64,000 bases of DNA from Nageia nagi (Eukaryota; Pinophyta), in NCBI GenBank assembly GCA_050084985.1, contig JBITNC010000002.1:38936001-39000000 (forward strand), in the 5' to 3' direction. The notes under the pieces were generated by a model. It was not told where the DNA came from and made no database searches. It saw nothing but the letters and a program-made list of their open reading frames with translations. Made by a program: the position numbers and the translations under genes. Shown here piece after piece: positions 35,260 through 48,002 of this stretch. How positions within the stretch are numbered: the first letter of the stretch is position 1; every line of letters starts with the position of its first letter.

Positions 35260-36681
35260 CATCATCTCCTCCTCATCCTCAATTGCATCTATATCCCCTC
35301 TATGTTGGGCTCATAATCATCCTGGTCTAGGTCAGTCTTTTCATTATTATTGTGGCCAACATGTAGTGTCTCATCATGTGTGTCACCCATGTCATGTGAG
35401 CCCCATCCTATCTATGTGTACCCTATGTCCCACCCTATCAATGCATCCTTCATATCATCCTTGTCTCCCTCATACTTAGGCTATTCTACCTCATGAATGC
35501 TTAGGTGGTGAGGAGTACATCCTTGTCACCAATCCATGTAGTCCTCGATATGCTCAAGATCATCTATGTTTGGGTCATCCTTAATGTTTGAGTCTTCATT
35601 GGGGGATGTCCACTCAAAATCCCAATCTGGTACCAGCTCATAGTCCTCTAGTAGATTCCTATTATGTTAGTAGCATACTACTATCTTGTAATCTAGTATC
35701 CCTATTGTATCCCAAACTATTGGGGTACTTGCTCTAGCCTGTATGGCTCATCTAGTGCCCTACATGCCTAGATATATGTTGAGTGTCTCACCCAAGCTAC
35801 ATCATGCATATCCTTGACTCACTTTCAGGCATATTTGTAGGTATGCCAATACATCTATGACTCCTTGAGTGTGTCAAATTGTATCCTCCATCCCTCTAGG
35901 TCAACATCAAGAAAGTTAGGACCATATGTAGTTACCTAACATTGCCATGTGGGTACATTGTTGGGTAGATCTAGTGGTAGAGAAGTCAATATAGAGATGC
36001 TTATGTGATCATAGGCCCATACCTATGGTATCATGGAGTGAGCCACCTATCTTCCCCCTCACACCACCTCAATGAATGAATGCAAATCATGATATAATTA
36101 TGCCAAAATGGCTGGGCACCATGCATATCATTGCTCATGTAGGACCATTTCCATGATAATAGGAACCATCCCCATAGGAAATGTCTCCCTACTCTTGTCT
36201 AGATAGACAACAACATATAGTAAGAAAGTAATAAGGAGCCTCAACTGTAGGTCAACCCATGCTAAAGGATCCTTTAGTACATGTCTCATTAGGAAAAATC
36301 CCCTCTTCTTGTGGTTCATATCATTTGAGTTTGTAAGCCATGTAGCCCACTCCTCTACTCATTCCATGCTAGAAATAGGGACCATGTTCACCAGCTTACC
36401 TCTGATAAGCAACCTAGTGATCTTGTAGATATCCTTAAGCATCATAGTAATCTCCTTGGTGGGTAAGTGAAAGGTTTTGGAATTAGGATCCCACCTCTTC
36501 ATCAAACCTATCAACATGTCCTGATCATGATAAATGTAATTAGCAAAGGCCAAATAGCTCAAAGAGATAGCATAGAGCATGCTCCAACTCTCCTCTAATT
36601 GGGACCATTGTTGTGCAATAGTAAAAGTAGTACTCTTCTCAGAATCCCTCATGTAGTAGTTGCGATGCTACCCAAAAGCAC

Positions 36682-37204
36682 CTAAAAATAATATTAGTTT
36701 AGTTATTAATGCATTTTTAGACTTTTGCAAAACATTAAAAGAGGACCACCCATGGTTCAAACTACTATAAAAGAGGACTACCCATGATCTAAACTAGGGT
36801 AGAAGGAACTACCAATGGCCAACAAAAAGATGATGAAATTTCATGTGTAGGATCGTATGGAAAAGACCAACTTTACCATGGAGGTAGAAAAATGAAAAAT
36901 AGTACTAAAATTCAAAAACAAAATCAAAGTTATTCTAATGGGAAAACCCTAGGAATAGAATATCATACTTATAAGAAAATTATAAAACCATAGGAAAACT
37001 ATAAAAACATAGGAAAAAGTAAGAATGCATAAAAGAAAAGATAGGTAAAGATTATTTTTCTAATGACCAATAGGAGATTTCATCACCAAAGAAGTTCTGT
37101 GTCCCTCTCAACTTGTGATTGATAAAGCCATGATAAGAAGATGTGAAAAAAGAAGCAAAAGCAATCATAAGTTGACAGTAGCAAAATTAGGAATAGGCAC
37201 TTAC
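36682..37204 (-). other. First intron of the antisense PMD gene
   Basis: Donor TTTG|GTAAGTGCC and acceptor TTTTTAG|GTGCTTTTGG. It is AT-rich with repeated ACCCATG motifs. Removing it joins NLFG to AFG in the same frame. Confidence 0.6.
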
Positions 37205-37669
37205 CAAACAAGTTCTCAAAACTCCTAATCACTCTCCACTCTAAAAATGCAAGTGATAGTGAAAGGGGGGTCAACCCTCTTTTATAAGATTTCAAGAGCA
37301 CATATCCCTAGATAGTCTCAATTTTCATACCTATGGATTACAAGTAGGTAAATAGAGTAATTAATCAAAATCAACAAGAAATACACCATTATTTAGGTTT
37401 TATAGTTTTCAAAAATTCCTTAAGAAAAGGATCACCCATAGCCTTTTTTGATGTTAAGGACCATTGGTAGTGTGCTTCTATCAAAAAAGACAACTCGCAT
37501 TCTTATTTTATCAGATTGAATATCCTAATTTGCTGGATATGATGAAGAATTATCTATATGGCTCTATCCTAGATTGTATTTTGTTATATGCCTCTTGGCA
37601 CAGAGTTTTAGCTCCCACATAGACATCATGGTTATTTAGCATGAAGTTTTAGGCTTTATCACATATTAT

Positions 37670-37902
37670 CATGCATCTTGGTGCAGAGTTTCAGCTCTCA
37701 TCATCATATCATGCCTCTTGGTGTATAGTTTCAGCTCTCATCATCAAATCATGCCTCTTGGTGCAGAGTTTTAACTCTCATCATCATATCATGCCTCTTG
37801 GCATAGATTTTTAGATATCATCATCATATCATGCCTCTTAGCATAGAGTTTTAGCTCTCATCATCATATCATACCTCTTGGTGTAGAGTTTTAGCTCTCA
37901 TG
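37670..37902. repeat. 40-bp minisatellite, six units
   Basis: CATGCCTCTTGG recurs at exactly 40-bp steps (37670, 37710, 37750, 37790, 37830, 37870), with a conserved GAGTTTTAGCTCTCATCATC core. Diverged single units occur at about 37588 and 34715, on the two sides of the PMD gene. Confidence 0.92.
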
Positions 37903-37970
37903 CTATTCATTCATGTTGTCAAAGTTATCATATGTCATATGTTGTCTTGTTGAGAAGGCCTTGGTTTGGT

Positions 37971-38030
37971 CATGTGTTGTCATGTGTGGTCATGTGTTGT
38001 CATGTATGGTCATGTGTGGTCATGTGTTGT
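37971..38030. repeat. 10-bp tandem repeat
   Basis: About six units of CATGTGTKGT inside the LTR element, just before its 3' LTR. Confidence 0.85.
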
Positions 38031-38269
38031 CCATATCATGACAAGGGGTAGATTAAAAAATATCATAGCAAGGAGTTTTCTAACTCACATCTAGCTTTTA
38101 CATGTTCTTGCTATATTATAATCTTTGTTGAAGTTTAGATTACTTAGTGTTGGTATTATGCTTATCAATGCTTGCTAATATTTCATTGCTATGACATCTT
38201 GATTTGTACTTCGAATGAAAAATTTCAATGCACCTAGTGATATCAATTTCTCATCCAAAGTGGAGCATC

Positions 38270-39066
38270 TATTATAGCATAAAATTTATTTATGTATTTA
38301 AATAAATGCATTCATTTGCACTAATGCATACATAGAATATTTAATGTAATGATATCAATGCTTATCTTGAATATGTTTATAATGTCAATGTTCATTTTGA
38401 ATATATTGTTGTCTTAAATATCGCTAAGTATTTTGGGCTAACCCTATTTATGTAGGTAAACATCAACCTAAGGAGTAGGTCATATTATTATCTATATAAA
38501 TAGGGAAATAATGGTAAGTCCACATTAAGAAGATACATGATCCCATATTTGGTCTTGGTGGTGGCAATCCTTTAGGTGTCTCTTGATGCCACTATTCAAG
38601 GCTATGATTTGTGTACTTTCTTATGTGAGTTATTATGATATTGGTAGTCTATATTCTAATTGAAAAATCTATATACAAATAATTAACTTGATTTGAAAGT
38701 AAATAACACTCTGAGGAAGACCATCAGTGCTCCTTATTCATGCTAAATACACCATCAATGCTCCTTCTGTACAGCATATAGACCACTTGCAATCCTCTTT
38801 TCATGGTATTTTATATTATATCTTCTAAAGTAGGATTTCTCTATCATTCACATATCAAACATATCATCATTATTTGATGTCAGGTATGATTCATAAGGTA
38901 AGTATACAAATCATAGTTCTTGATTGGTATTGTCATCCTAATTCTAGAGTGGTCATCTTCTTCATCTGTTTCGCTAAATGGTTTAAATTGCTACCCATAG
39001 CTTGAAATAAGTATTATGGGTTTTGTAATTATTTATTTATTTGCATTCTCAAAATATTTGTAAACA
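38270..39066 (+). repeat. 3' LTR of Tat-like element
   Basis: Partner of 32135-32930, preceded by a CCAAAGTGGAGCATC polypurine-type tract and followed by CTATT. Confidence 0.9.
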
Positions 39067-39071
39067 CTATT

Positions 39072-39578
39072 GCATATTGCATATACCATCAAGTAAAAGA
39101 ATGTTATACCAATAATTGTTATGACATGAAAAAGAGATTAAATGGGCTATTGGAAAGTGTGAAAGTGAAATATGTTGATGAAAACATCTGTCATATTTGA
39201 TGCAAATGATGTATGTGAATTAGTTGACATGGTAAATATGTCATTCATAGATAAGTATAAGATGAATAATGTAATGTTTATATAAGAGGAAGAAAGATAG
39301 GTATCCCTAACTCTATTAGTTCTCAAAAAAGTGAGGTACCATCTGCTTTCACCTATCTTAGTACTTCTTCCTATGATATTATAAATCACATCAAAAATAC
39401 TCTAGCTAAGTCTAATTTGTATGACTTGGTATTAATTTATGAAGAATATATAAAAGCAATGTATGAGGCTTTAGAATCAAAATAAGTTATACCTAATGTT
39501 GTAGGAAGTATTTTCATAGATATAGTTGATTCTCTTAAGAATATTAATATGAGCAAATTCAATGATGTAGATAAGGAT
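39072..39578. other. AT-rich spacer
   Basis: An 80-residue minus-strand frame (39147-39389) has no recognisable features. Nothing else is seen. Confidence 0.45.
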
Positions 39579-40170
39579 TGAAGTTTTCAAAGACTTTCAT
39601 AAACTCAAAAATTCATCATATTTCACACATAACTCAAATTTCAAAGTAGTTTAATATCAAAATATACTTAACATAACACTTTTATATATATAAAACAATA
39701 TAAAATTATTTTAAAAATGGAAGCTTTCTACATTCATTTATGGTGGAAAAAATTATGTCATATAGTTTGCAACACACCCAAATGTGCTTCAATTATGGAT
39801 CTCATGGATCTAATCTTAATACTACATAAAACATGAATGAAGAATTGTATTTATACTATGCAAAATGTTTGTAATGATCCCAAATTTTAGTCAAATGAAT
39901 AAGCAGTTGAAAATAATTGAAACCTGAATTTGGAAGTCACCATTAGCTTCCAAAATGATAGAAGTTGAATATGATTATATTTCTCAAATGTGGATATGTT
40001 TCTCAAAAATAGTCATATTTCCCAAAAACTCTCACATTTCCCAAATGAGGTCACATTTGATACTAGTGAAACACATTTATGACTATATTTATGAACCAAG
40101 AGTTAGAAACTTGAATTTTAAGGTGAAATTTTATACTTCAAAATTCTTCATTTAGGATTACATTCCAACA
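39579..40170 (-). repeat. 3' LTR of non-autonomous Copia-like element
   Basis: Homologous to 42688-43172, with about 100 extra bases near 39620-39720. Confidence 0.8.
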
Positions 40171-41081
40171 TACTTACCCTTAATGATGAGAGAGTTGTGC
40201 CACCAAGTATCTCAATATCAAAATTTGGATTGAAATATTTTTTCATGACTCTTCCAATTTAGGATAAAAAAGTTGTAAAGTTTGAAAATTTGGCTTAATT
40301 GGCATCCACCATTCTTTTGCTCTTTAAATGAGATCTCCTTCATCTGTACTACTTCTTATAATAAAAATATCACAAATATGGATTCCTTTGGAGAATATAC
40401 TCTCTCTTCATAAAAAATGTATAATGTATATCAAATTTATTAAATTCATCAAAGTTTGTCTATGAGAAATCACCAACATTAATCCATAAATCATACAAGT
40501 TTTAATAAAATTGATTTACCTCATTATTCCAAATAATAATCTTTGCAATATTCATACAAATTAAAAAATAAACATTGACTAATGACATATCCAATCATAT
40601 AAGTCATCTCCAAAATAAAATTACTTTCAAATATTCACTATAAAGCCAATATATGACTATCCATAAAGTCTTCAAGTTCTAAAAATTAACAACTTTACTA
40701 AACATCATCATCCAAAATACCAAACAACTTGTGCAGTTTCTTGCTAAGGAAGTAATGCACGAAATAAACTTGGAACATAACAATTATTTTCAAATAATCA
40801 ACATATAAAGACATAAAACCAAACATGTTCAACTATGAATAATGTTTCTAGTTTTTCAATAATAAAATCTTCATCAAAAACTTTTCCATATGCTCTATCA
40901 ACATAGTGTGCACAATAATTCTTCAAAATAACTTTCTCATTTTGTGCATAAGAAAACACACTAAACATTTATTTTTTAGATATTCATTCCTTTGTATATG
41001 TTTACCTAACATAGCCTCAACATTTATTAAGATATTATTCTTACAAATAAATTCTTAATTGGATAAACAAATGTGTAAAAA

Positions 41082-41770
41082 TTATTTATCATCCATTACC
41101 TTTCCTTCAACAATATTCAATGATGATAAGCTTTGCACAAAATAGTCCACAAAATAAGAATTCACTTTTTTCATTGTTGTTTCATAAATAATATTTTTAC
41201 CCTCAACACTTACTATTGTACTCTCATAGTTTTCAACCAATTCATAACATGTTGTAATAAAACATAAATCAATCTCAAGATCATCATCAAACATTATCCC
41301 ATCAAGGAAATCCTTGCTATTTTCTTCTAACATCCGCACATTCTTCAAATTTTTAAGATTTATTTGTAGTAAGTAAATAATAAATCATATTACTCATAAT
41401 GTTTACCTCATTTGCATTAAAAAATTCTAATCCAACATCCTCTATTAGACCATCAACCATGACCTTCTCATCAAAAATACCATCATCAAAAACGCCATTA
41501 AAATTCAAATCAAATAAATATTATTTTGATACATTCAAATAAGACTTACTAATAATGAAATCCATTCCATGTGAGTGGTCTTCATGCTCAAATAAATTTG
41601 ATTCATAGTGTTCATATTTCCCTCCCTTTGTAGGAACTATAATACAAGAAAAATCTCCAACATAGGCATGATCTCCTTGTAGAGAACATTCACAACTTTT
41701 AACTTCATCAAAATCACAAAGGTCTAATTTGTGCCATTATAAAAAACATTGACATCATCACAATAATTCT
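41082..41770 (-). pseudogene. Unidentified frame inside the non-autonomous element
   Basis: A minus-strand reading with few stops includes KGGKYEHYESNLFEHEDHSH, IFDEKVMVDGLIEDVGLEFF and an 88-codon open stretch (41082-41348) rich in Asp and Glu. No family is recognised. It lies where pol would be in an autonomous relative. Confidence 0.35.
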
Positions 41771-42249
41771 CTTTCATGAGAACATCCAGAGCATTCTCCC
41801 CCTTAAGAGTAATATGATCAATATTTGAAACTTTATTTGCCTTGTCCATGAAGTACTCATCAACACCCAAATTTGTAACAATAGCCATATGAGATTATAT
41901 TTCTTCCTCTTCAATAATTCACTCTTGAAGTGCCTCACCAAAAACTCTAGGAACAACATTGGCCTACTCTTCATTATTTACTATGCCTCTATTAGAATAA
42001 AATCCTCTCTTGCCTTCTCTTCCTTTGGAAGAATATACACCTTGTCTCCTTATTTTTTTATTAAAAACTCCACAACTCTCTTCATAGTATTACACACAAA
42101 ATAAATTCTCTCCACAACAACAAGAAGGTTAATCCATGTTTGCACTTCATCATAACTTTGATAATATTGTATATTATCATTAACAAAATCATAAATAAGC
42201 TTACAAGAATCTACATGAGTGATGTTATCACTCCCAAAACTCACTTTCA

Positions 42250-42535
42250 AAATTCATCAAATATCAAAATACGTTCTACAATTTTTAACAAGATGAAAAA
42301 TATTTTATTTTATACCTCTTCTCAAATCCAAGAATGCCAAATAGGTTTGCTATTATTCCTTTCATTTGATCCTTCTATCTTCACCTTCTATGATGCTCAA
42401 ATCAATAGGATCTTTGTATCATTTTTCCACTATCTCCCACAAATGTTTTCCAACAAATAAGTCTCTATTTTGATCTTCCATATCTAAAAATCTTCATCTT
42501 CAAAATTTGGAACTACTAAGTTAGTGTTGTTATCC
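42250..42535 (-). pseudogene. Copia gag N-terminus relic
   Basis: MDNNTNLVVPNFEDEDF followed, after a stop, by IWKIKIETYLLENI. This is the pattern at the start of plant Copia gag proteins. It is soon lost to stops. Confidence 0.5.
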
Positions 42536-42670
42536 ATTAGAACTAGAGAAATAACAAGTCATTCGAAGATCAACTAGAGAACTAATTTAGTAAATTACCT
42601 TTCAAATCTCCCATAGCATTCTCTAATTGAAAATCTTGCCAACAAACAAAATTTCTCCTCTAATCAACTA

Positions 42671-42682
42671 TCTCTAATACTA
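42671..42682 (-). other. Decayed tRNA-Met primer-binding site
   Basis: The minus strand reads TAGTATTAGAGA, five bases from the right LTR. Confidence 0.6.
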
Positions 42683-42687
42683 AATAA

Positions 42688-43172
42688 TGATTTTAAAGAG
42701 TTTCATAGATCTAAACCATCATAATATTCATCCAAAAATTAAAGTTGTATACATTCATTTATGGTGGAATATATCTTATCATACAATTTACAACACAACT
42801 AAATTTGCTTTAATGATGGACCTCATGGATCTAATCTCCATAATACTTAAAACATAAATGAACACCTATATTTATACTATGCCAAAGGTATTGAATAATC
42901 CCAAACATTATTACGATGAATAAGTAACTGAAAATAACTAAAAACTAAATTTGGAAGTTTCCATTAACTTTCAAAATTGATAGAAGTGTAACTCAATCAT
43001 GTTTCCAAAACATGGTCATGTTTCCCAAATGTTGTCATATTTTCCAATGAGTTCATGTTTGATATTACTAAAATATGGTCCTAACCACATTTATGAATAA
43101 AGAGTTAGAAACTTTAATTTTGAGGTCAAATTCTACACTTCAAGAGTCTTCAATCAAGATCACATTCTAATA
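42688..43172 (-). repeat. 5' LTR of non-autonomous Copia-like element
   Basis: 485 bp, partner of 39579-40170. Confidence 0.8.
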
Positions 43173-45689
43173 AGCCTCCATAAGATATCATATATAATAA
43201 CCTTTTTTTACATACCAATGTAAAGATGTATGGAAAACAAATCAAGAATGTGTTGGTGTATATTGTATCTAGTTTGAACGTTTGCAACCTTAAGTTCATC
43301 AAATAATATAAAAGTAAGGAACTCTCAATTATAAAGAAGATTAAAATAATGATCAAACTATTTGAAAATGTAGAAAAATAATATATTGGGTATATCTACC
43401 TCCTAGTTTAGCTTGAACAAAAAATAGTGTAAACTAAGATCTATATCTTGGGTGGGATGTTGTCTTATACTTTATACCTAAGTAGGTCATGGATTGATAC
43501 AATGGGTGTTTCTACTTTAGTTCTTCATAAATACCAAAAATTTGAACATGAGGGAAAAGTATATACCATTAAATAATATGGATATCAAAGTACATTCTAT
43601 TGTAAATTACAACCTTACATGGTGACACAAAGTGATCTTGAAGATAAACACAAGGGAGAGCAATAATAGGAAGTCATTAAAATCTATATCAATTTTTAAA
43701 TGAATATATTCTACAAAGAATGAAGAACTTTGGAGGATCGCATTCTACCTTAGAATATCCATATCATCTATAGCCTCTAAATAATTATTTACAATAAATA
43801 AATATAGTAAGTAAAAAGCTATATTATATTGGTGCAATACAGTTTGTCAAGGTTACTTGAATAATACTAAGAAAGTATGCACCTAGTTGAGAAGAATGAA
43901 TCAATCCTTAAGATATGGTACAATATATAGATGATTGGATTTAATTTGGGATGAATCCATGATAGAAATTCAATAACCTAGATCTATGCTTAGCATCCTT
44001 TAGATTTACAACTCTAGATCATAAAGTAGAATGGTGCAAATATAGTATTCATATTTCACCCATACTATGTATACCATTCGTTAAGAAAGATAGAAGTAAA
44101 TAAAGATTATATCAAGTAGTATAATCTCAAAGAATAACAAAATCCTTAGATAAATGGCATTGAGAGACACCATAAGTATAGAATGATATATGGATAATGC
44201 TCTATCAAAGATATGTAATATGTATTGTCAACCAAAAATCCTCCATTTATACCTACAAGGAAATAGAAGGGAGTGAAGTATGACATATAGAAATATAATA
44301 TAATATTTGTTATATTAATACATTTTTAGATATAATCATGATTAATAATAAAGCATTAGACTTAGCACATGATTTAACATTTAGATGGCACATTAGCCTT
44401 TATTTATGTAATATTACTATTTATTCTTTTGAGATGTTTAAATATGATTTATTAAATAATAAGAAATATTTTTTAGGCATCTACATCATATCATAATAAA
44501 ATCCCAATAATATCATTAAAAAAAATTAGAAAAACTTTGCTAAAAAATATATTTTGAATGTGGCTAGGAGATGATTATGAAGTCATTTACAATGAAGATC
44601 CTTTGGTAATAGAAAAGGAATTAGGGGATTCATAATTAGAAGAAGGAAAATAACATCTTGTACAAAAGAAAAAAAAAGGTGCATCCCAAGTAAGTCCAAA
44701 TCATGGTGACATGAAAATATCCTCAACATTTATTTCAAAATATATGGTAGATAGTTATAAATATAAAAGAAACATCTTGGATAAGAATGAGAAAGGAATA
44801 GAAACTTTTCATAGCAATTTTGGAACTATCTCTAAGAATAATGAGAAAGCCTTAGGGTAGAATATTTTAAGAGTTTTATATATTATTATGTTTATTGTGG
44901 TAAAATGGTCTCATTCTAAGAGTCTTAGCCAAAATTCTCTAGATAACATTTAAGGTAGAAAAAATATAATGATATTGCTAGAAGGAACCCTAGTGAAGTC
45001 TATCAAAAATTAGTAAAGAGAAAATATGTTTCTCCTAAATATCCAGTACCCCACACTTACATTAGTGTATTTCAATATCATAATGTAATTTTGGACATCA
45101 TATGATATAGATATAAGTTTCTAATTTTAATAATAAAAGTTCAAGATGAATTATATGGTTATGAATACATAGTCAGTTTCCCCTTACTATACTATATCCT
45201 TTTCAATTTTCAACCTTTGGAATAGGATCAAGATTAGGTAGGTAGGTTGTGGAGTTGTATTTATTAAGATAAGGTTGATTTAATAAGGATTATAGGGCTG
45301 GGGGCATTTCTAATTCTTCCTTATTTGAGAGAGAAATTGATCATGCTTATTAAACAAGTAATAAAAATAGATATTGGATCAAAAGAGGATTAAAAAAGGA
45401 TCAAGAGTTCAAATTATTTTGATCAAGAAGAAATAAAGGAGTATAATCACTAGAATGAAAATGGGCTTTGGGGGTGGGAAATTTGAGGCATTATTTTAAG
45501 ATGATTTTTAACCATCCTAATTGTTTATTTTAATGGCAATTTTTGTGGGGAATATTTTCCTCTCACCAAAAGAACAAGTTGAGGTGACAAAAAATTACCC
45601 CTTTATGAAACCAAAAAATAAAAATAAAAAAGAATGCATAAGGGAACTTAATGGTGGGAACTTAATATTTTTTTCATTTAAAGATTTTT
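43173..45689. other. AT-rich sequence without recognised genes
   Basis: A stop-poor plus-strand stretch near 44640-44880 is charged and unrecognised. No LTR, TIR or RNA gene was seen. Confidence 0.4.
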
Positions 45690-46239
45690 CAAGCTAAGGG
45701 GTTGGAAGGAGAGGGGCATTTGGTGTTTGGCAACATGAGATAGGAGAGAGAAGACTAGATGAGAGGAGACGTGGTGAGACCATATGATGGGAAACTTATT
45801 TTCTAGGAGGTATAACAAGGTATTTCATTTTGTAATCTTGCAAACTTTTAGTATTCTTCTACATTCTACATATATTTCCATGCTTTGTATTTTTTGCATT
45901 CTTTTAGAAAATCCATGAATCTTGCAAATATTGTACACTATGAAACTATATTTGTATCATGCATGTCATCAAAATTTTCTCAAGTATTGTGTATTCTTCC
46001 ACATATTTTATGTGTGTATGGAATTTTTTAGAAAACCCATTTTTTGTATAACATAATAATTATAGATCATGAAACTATTTTTTTATCATGCATCTTGTTA
46101 AATAAATCTTGGGTCTTATTTTATTCTTTCATATGTTTCATATGTCTATGGGCCTTTTTCAAAAAGCCCATTTTGTTTATCATACAATCATTATGGACTA
46201 TGAAATCTTTTTTTTATTATGCATATTATCAAACAAATG

Positions 46240-46660
46240 TACAACATTCAATTTACAAGCACCAAGTAGACACATCCACATACCCAATTTAGGGTTTAAG
46301 GGCATTTTGGTAGTGAGGTTAAAAGCTCCCATAGATTACACAAACTATGCCATTCAATTTATGAGCACCACGTAGATACTTATACATAACCAATTCAAAA
46401 TTTGTGGGTATTTTGGTAATGAAGTTAAAATATTCTTCAAGATAGCCTTATCAAACCACAACATTCTATTTACAAGTACCACGTAGATACATGCACACAC
46501 CCAATTTAGGGTTTATGTGTATTTTGACAATGAAATTCAATTCTCCCTCAAGATAGCCTTCAAAAACCATAACATTCAATTTACAAGAATGAATTAGACA
46601 CATGCATACATCAAATTTAGGGTTTATTGGTATTTTAGTAATGAAGTTTAAAGTTTCCTC
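46240..46660. repeat. Four-unit ~105-bp tandem repeat
   Basis: Units beginning with ACATTCAATTTACAAG-like text at about 46243, 46349, 46461 and 46571 contain GTAGACAC, CCAATTTAGGGTTT and TTTTGGTA landmarks. Single units recur near 47725 and 48771. Confidence 0.85.
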
Positions 46661-47886
46661 AAGATAGGTTGCATGACCAATAAGGTAAACAATTCATGTA
46701 TAATGATTACAAATGCAATTGTCAAGTGAAAAATTGGCTACATGATGAAATACTAAAGTATCATAAACCAATCCAAAAGTGGTAATTTGGCAAAAATAAG
46801 CTTGTAATACTTAACAACTATTCAACCCATAAACTTAAATGCTATGTTGTCTTACCTCCATAATAATGAAAATAAGATATAAAGGTTGGATGTCTTTCCC
46901 TCATGAAACTATGTATGCATCATGCATCTTGTTAAACAATTCTTAGGCCTTATGTATTCTTACATATTTTGCATACATTCCTATTAGTGTATTCACAACC
47001 TCAACATTCAATTCAAATTGATTTTCAACTACTTTTTGATAGATGTCCATACCCTATTTTAGAGCTCCCATGGTGTCACATGCTAGAAGAATGATACATC
47101 CCAAGAATAATGCAATAATAGTCACTCATGCTACTAAAGTATATATAGCACTCATCCACTAGAATTACATGGTTGCATGCAAGTATAATAAATATACATG
47201 TTTATATATGCAATTAAAACATATATAAAGGTTTCTCATGCTAGTTTTGTTCTTTTAGAAGAGCCCTTTTCTAGGTTCTTAGTAAAGCACAAAATATAGC
47301 CTGCAAGACCTTCTTGAAAGATATTGACATTGTGCTTACATCATGCATCTTGTTAAATAATTCTTGGATGTTGTATTTTTTCCCAACTTATATTTTTTAG
47401 ATTGTTTTTTGACACTTGAAATTTTTATGGGTTGAACAGTTTCTTTCCTTCTCCAAGCCAAGTTTTAGATCATATGTTATTGTACTTAAATCATTTCTGA
47501 TCACATCATGCATCTTGTGAAATTATTATCAAACCTTGTGTATTGTTTCACATTTTTCATACATGTCTATTAGGGTAATTAGAACCACAATATTTAAGGC
47601 AAAGCCATTTTCAACTACTCTTTGACATATGTTCATACCTATTTATAGAGCTCCCATTTTGTAGACATTTTTATGGGCCTCAAGTATTATTCCACACTTC
47701 ACATACATGTCTATATAAGAATTCAAAACCACAACATTAAATTTATAAAGTACCAAGTAGACACATACACACACCCAATTAAGGGTTTATAGGTATTTTG
47801 GTACCTAATCTCAATCATAGTAAGCCCAATTATGATGTTGGCCATGGGCTTCCAAAGGATGGCCCAATGGAGTTGACCAATCATTG

Positions 47887-48002
<116 letters not shown>

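Larger units (their letters stand above)
34870..37301 (-). pseudogene. Antisense plant mobile domain (PMD) gene with introns
   Basis: Minus-strand exon 1 (37301-37205) ends EWRVIRSFENLFG. A GTAAGT donor and TTTTTAG acceptor bound a 523-bp intron (36682-37204), and the frame continues into the PMD: WSQLEESWSMLYAISLSYLA, then KRWDPNSKTFHLPTKEITM and LKDIYKITRLLIRGKL. More PMD-like text follows (LKDPLAWVDLQLRLLITFLL, LDVDLEGWRIQFDTL, DVAWVRHSTYI). An 89-bp intron (35171-35259, GTATAT to TGCAG) precedes a coiled-coil tail (LHRLIEQKDPKIRDL, SLYQDLQSANAWIQDLYE) and a Gly-rich end (GGSGSRRATSSS). Many stops, nearly all explicable as CAG or CAA to TAG or TAA. PMD proteins are plant-specific and silencing-related (MAIN family) and are often carried by transposons. 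The function of this copy is unknown. Confidence 0.75.
32135..39066 (+). mobile_element. Tat-like Ty3/Gypsy element with gag, no pol and an antisense PMD gene
   Basis: Two ~797-bp LTRs (32135-32930 and 38270-39066) flank 5.3 kb. The perfect target duplication CTATT is at 32130-32134 and 39067-39071. A TGGTGAACCCAACATGAAC primer-binding-like stretch follows the 5' LTR, and CCAAAGTGGAGCATC precedes the 3' LTR, so the element reads on the plus strand. A gag relic occupies the 5' part. No protease, RT, RNase H or integrase was found. A multi-exon plant mobile domain gene lies on the opposite strand before the 3' LTR. The LTRs differ by roughly one base in ten over the first 350 bp. Extra genes placed antisense between pol and the 3' LTR are known in the Tat lineage, which is why I favour that assignment. 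Confidence 0.88.
39579..43172 (-). mobile_element. Non-autonomous Copia-like LTR element
   Basis: Direct repeats 39579-40170 and 42688-43172 bracket 2.5 kb. On the minus strand a TAGTATTAGAGA primer-binding site (42671-42682, tRNA-Met type, decayed) follows the right LTR, and a purine-rich AAGGGTAAGTA precedes the left one. The LTRs start TGTTGGAATGTAATCC (left copy, minus strand). The putative target duplications AGGAT and AGCCT match at only three of five. The interior has a gag N-terminus relic and an unidentified frame but no pol. Confidence 0.75.

Noticed and set aside
37670-38030. Regularly spaced repeats considered as a CRISPR array
   Set aside because: The units are contiguous 40-bp and 10-bp tandem repeats without unique spacers, in eukaryotic transposon DNA.
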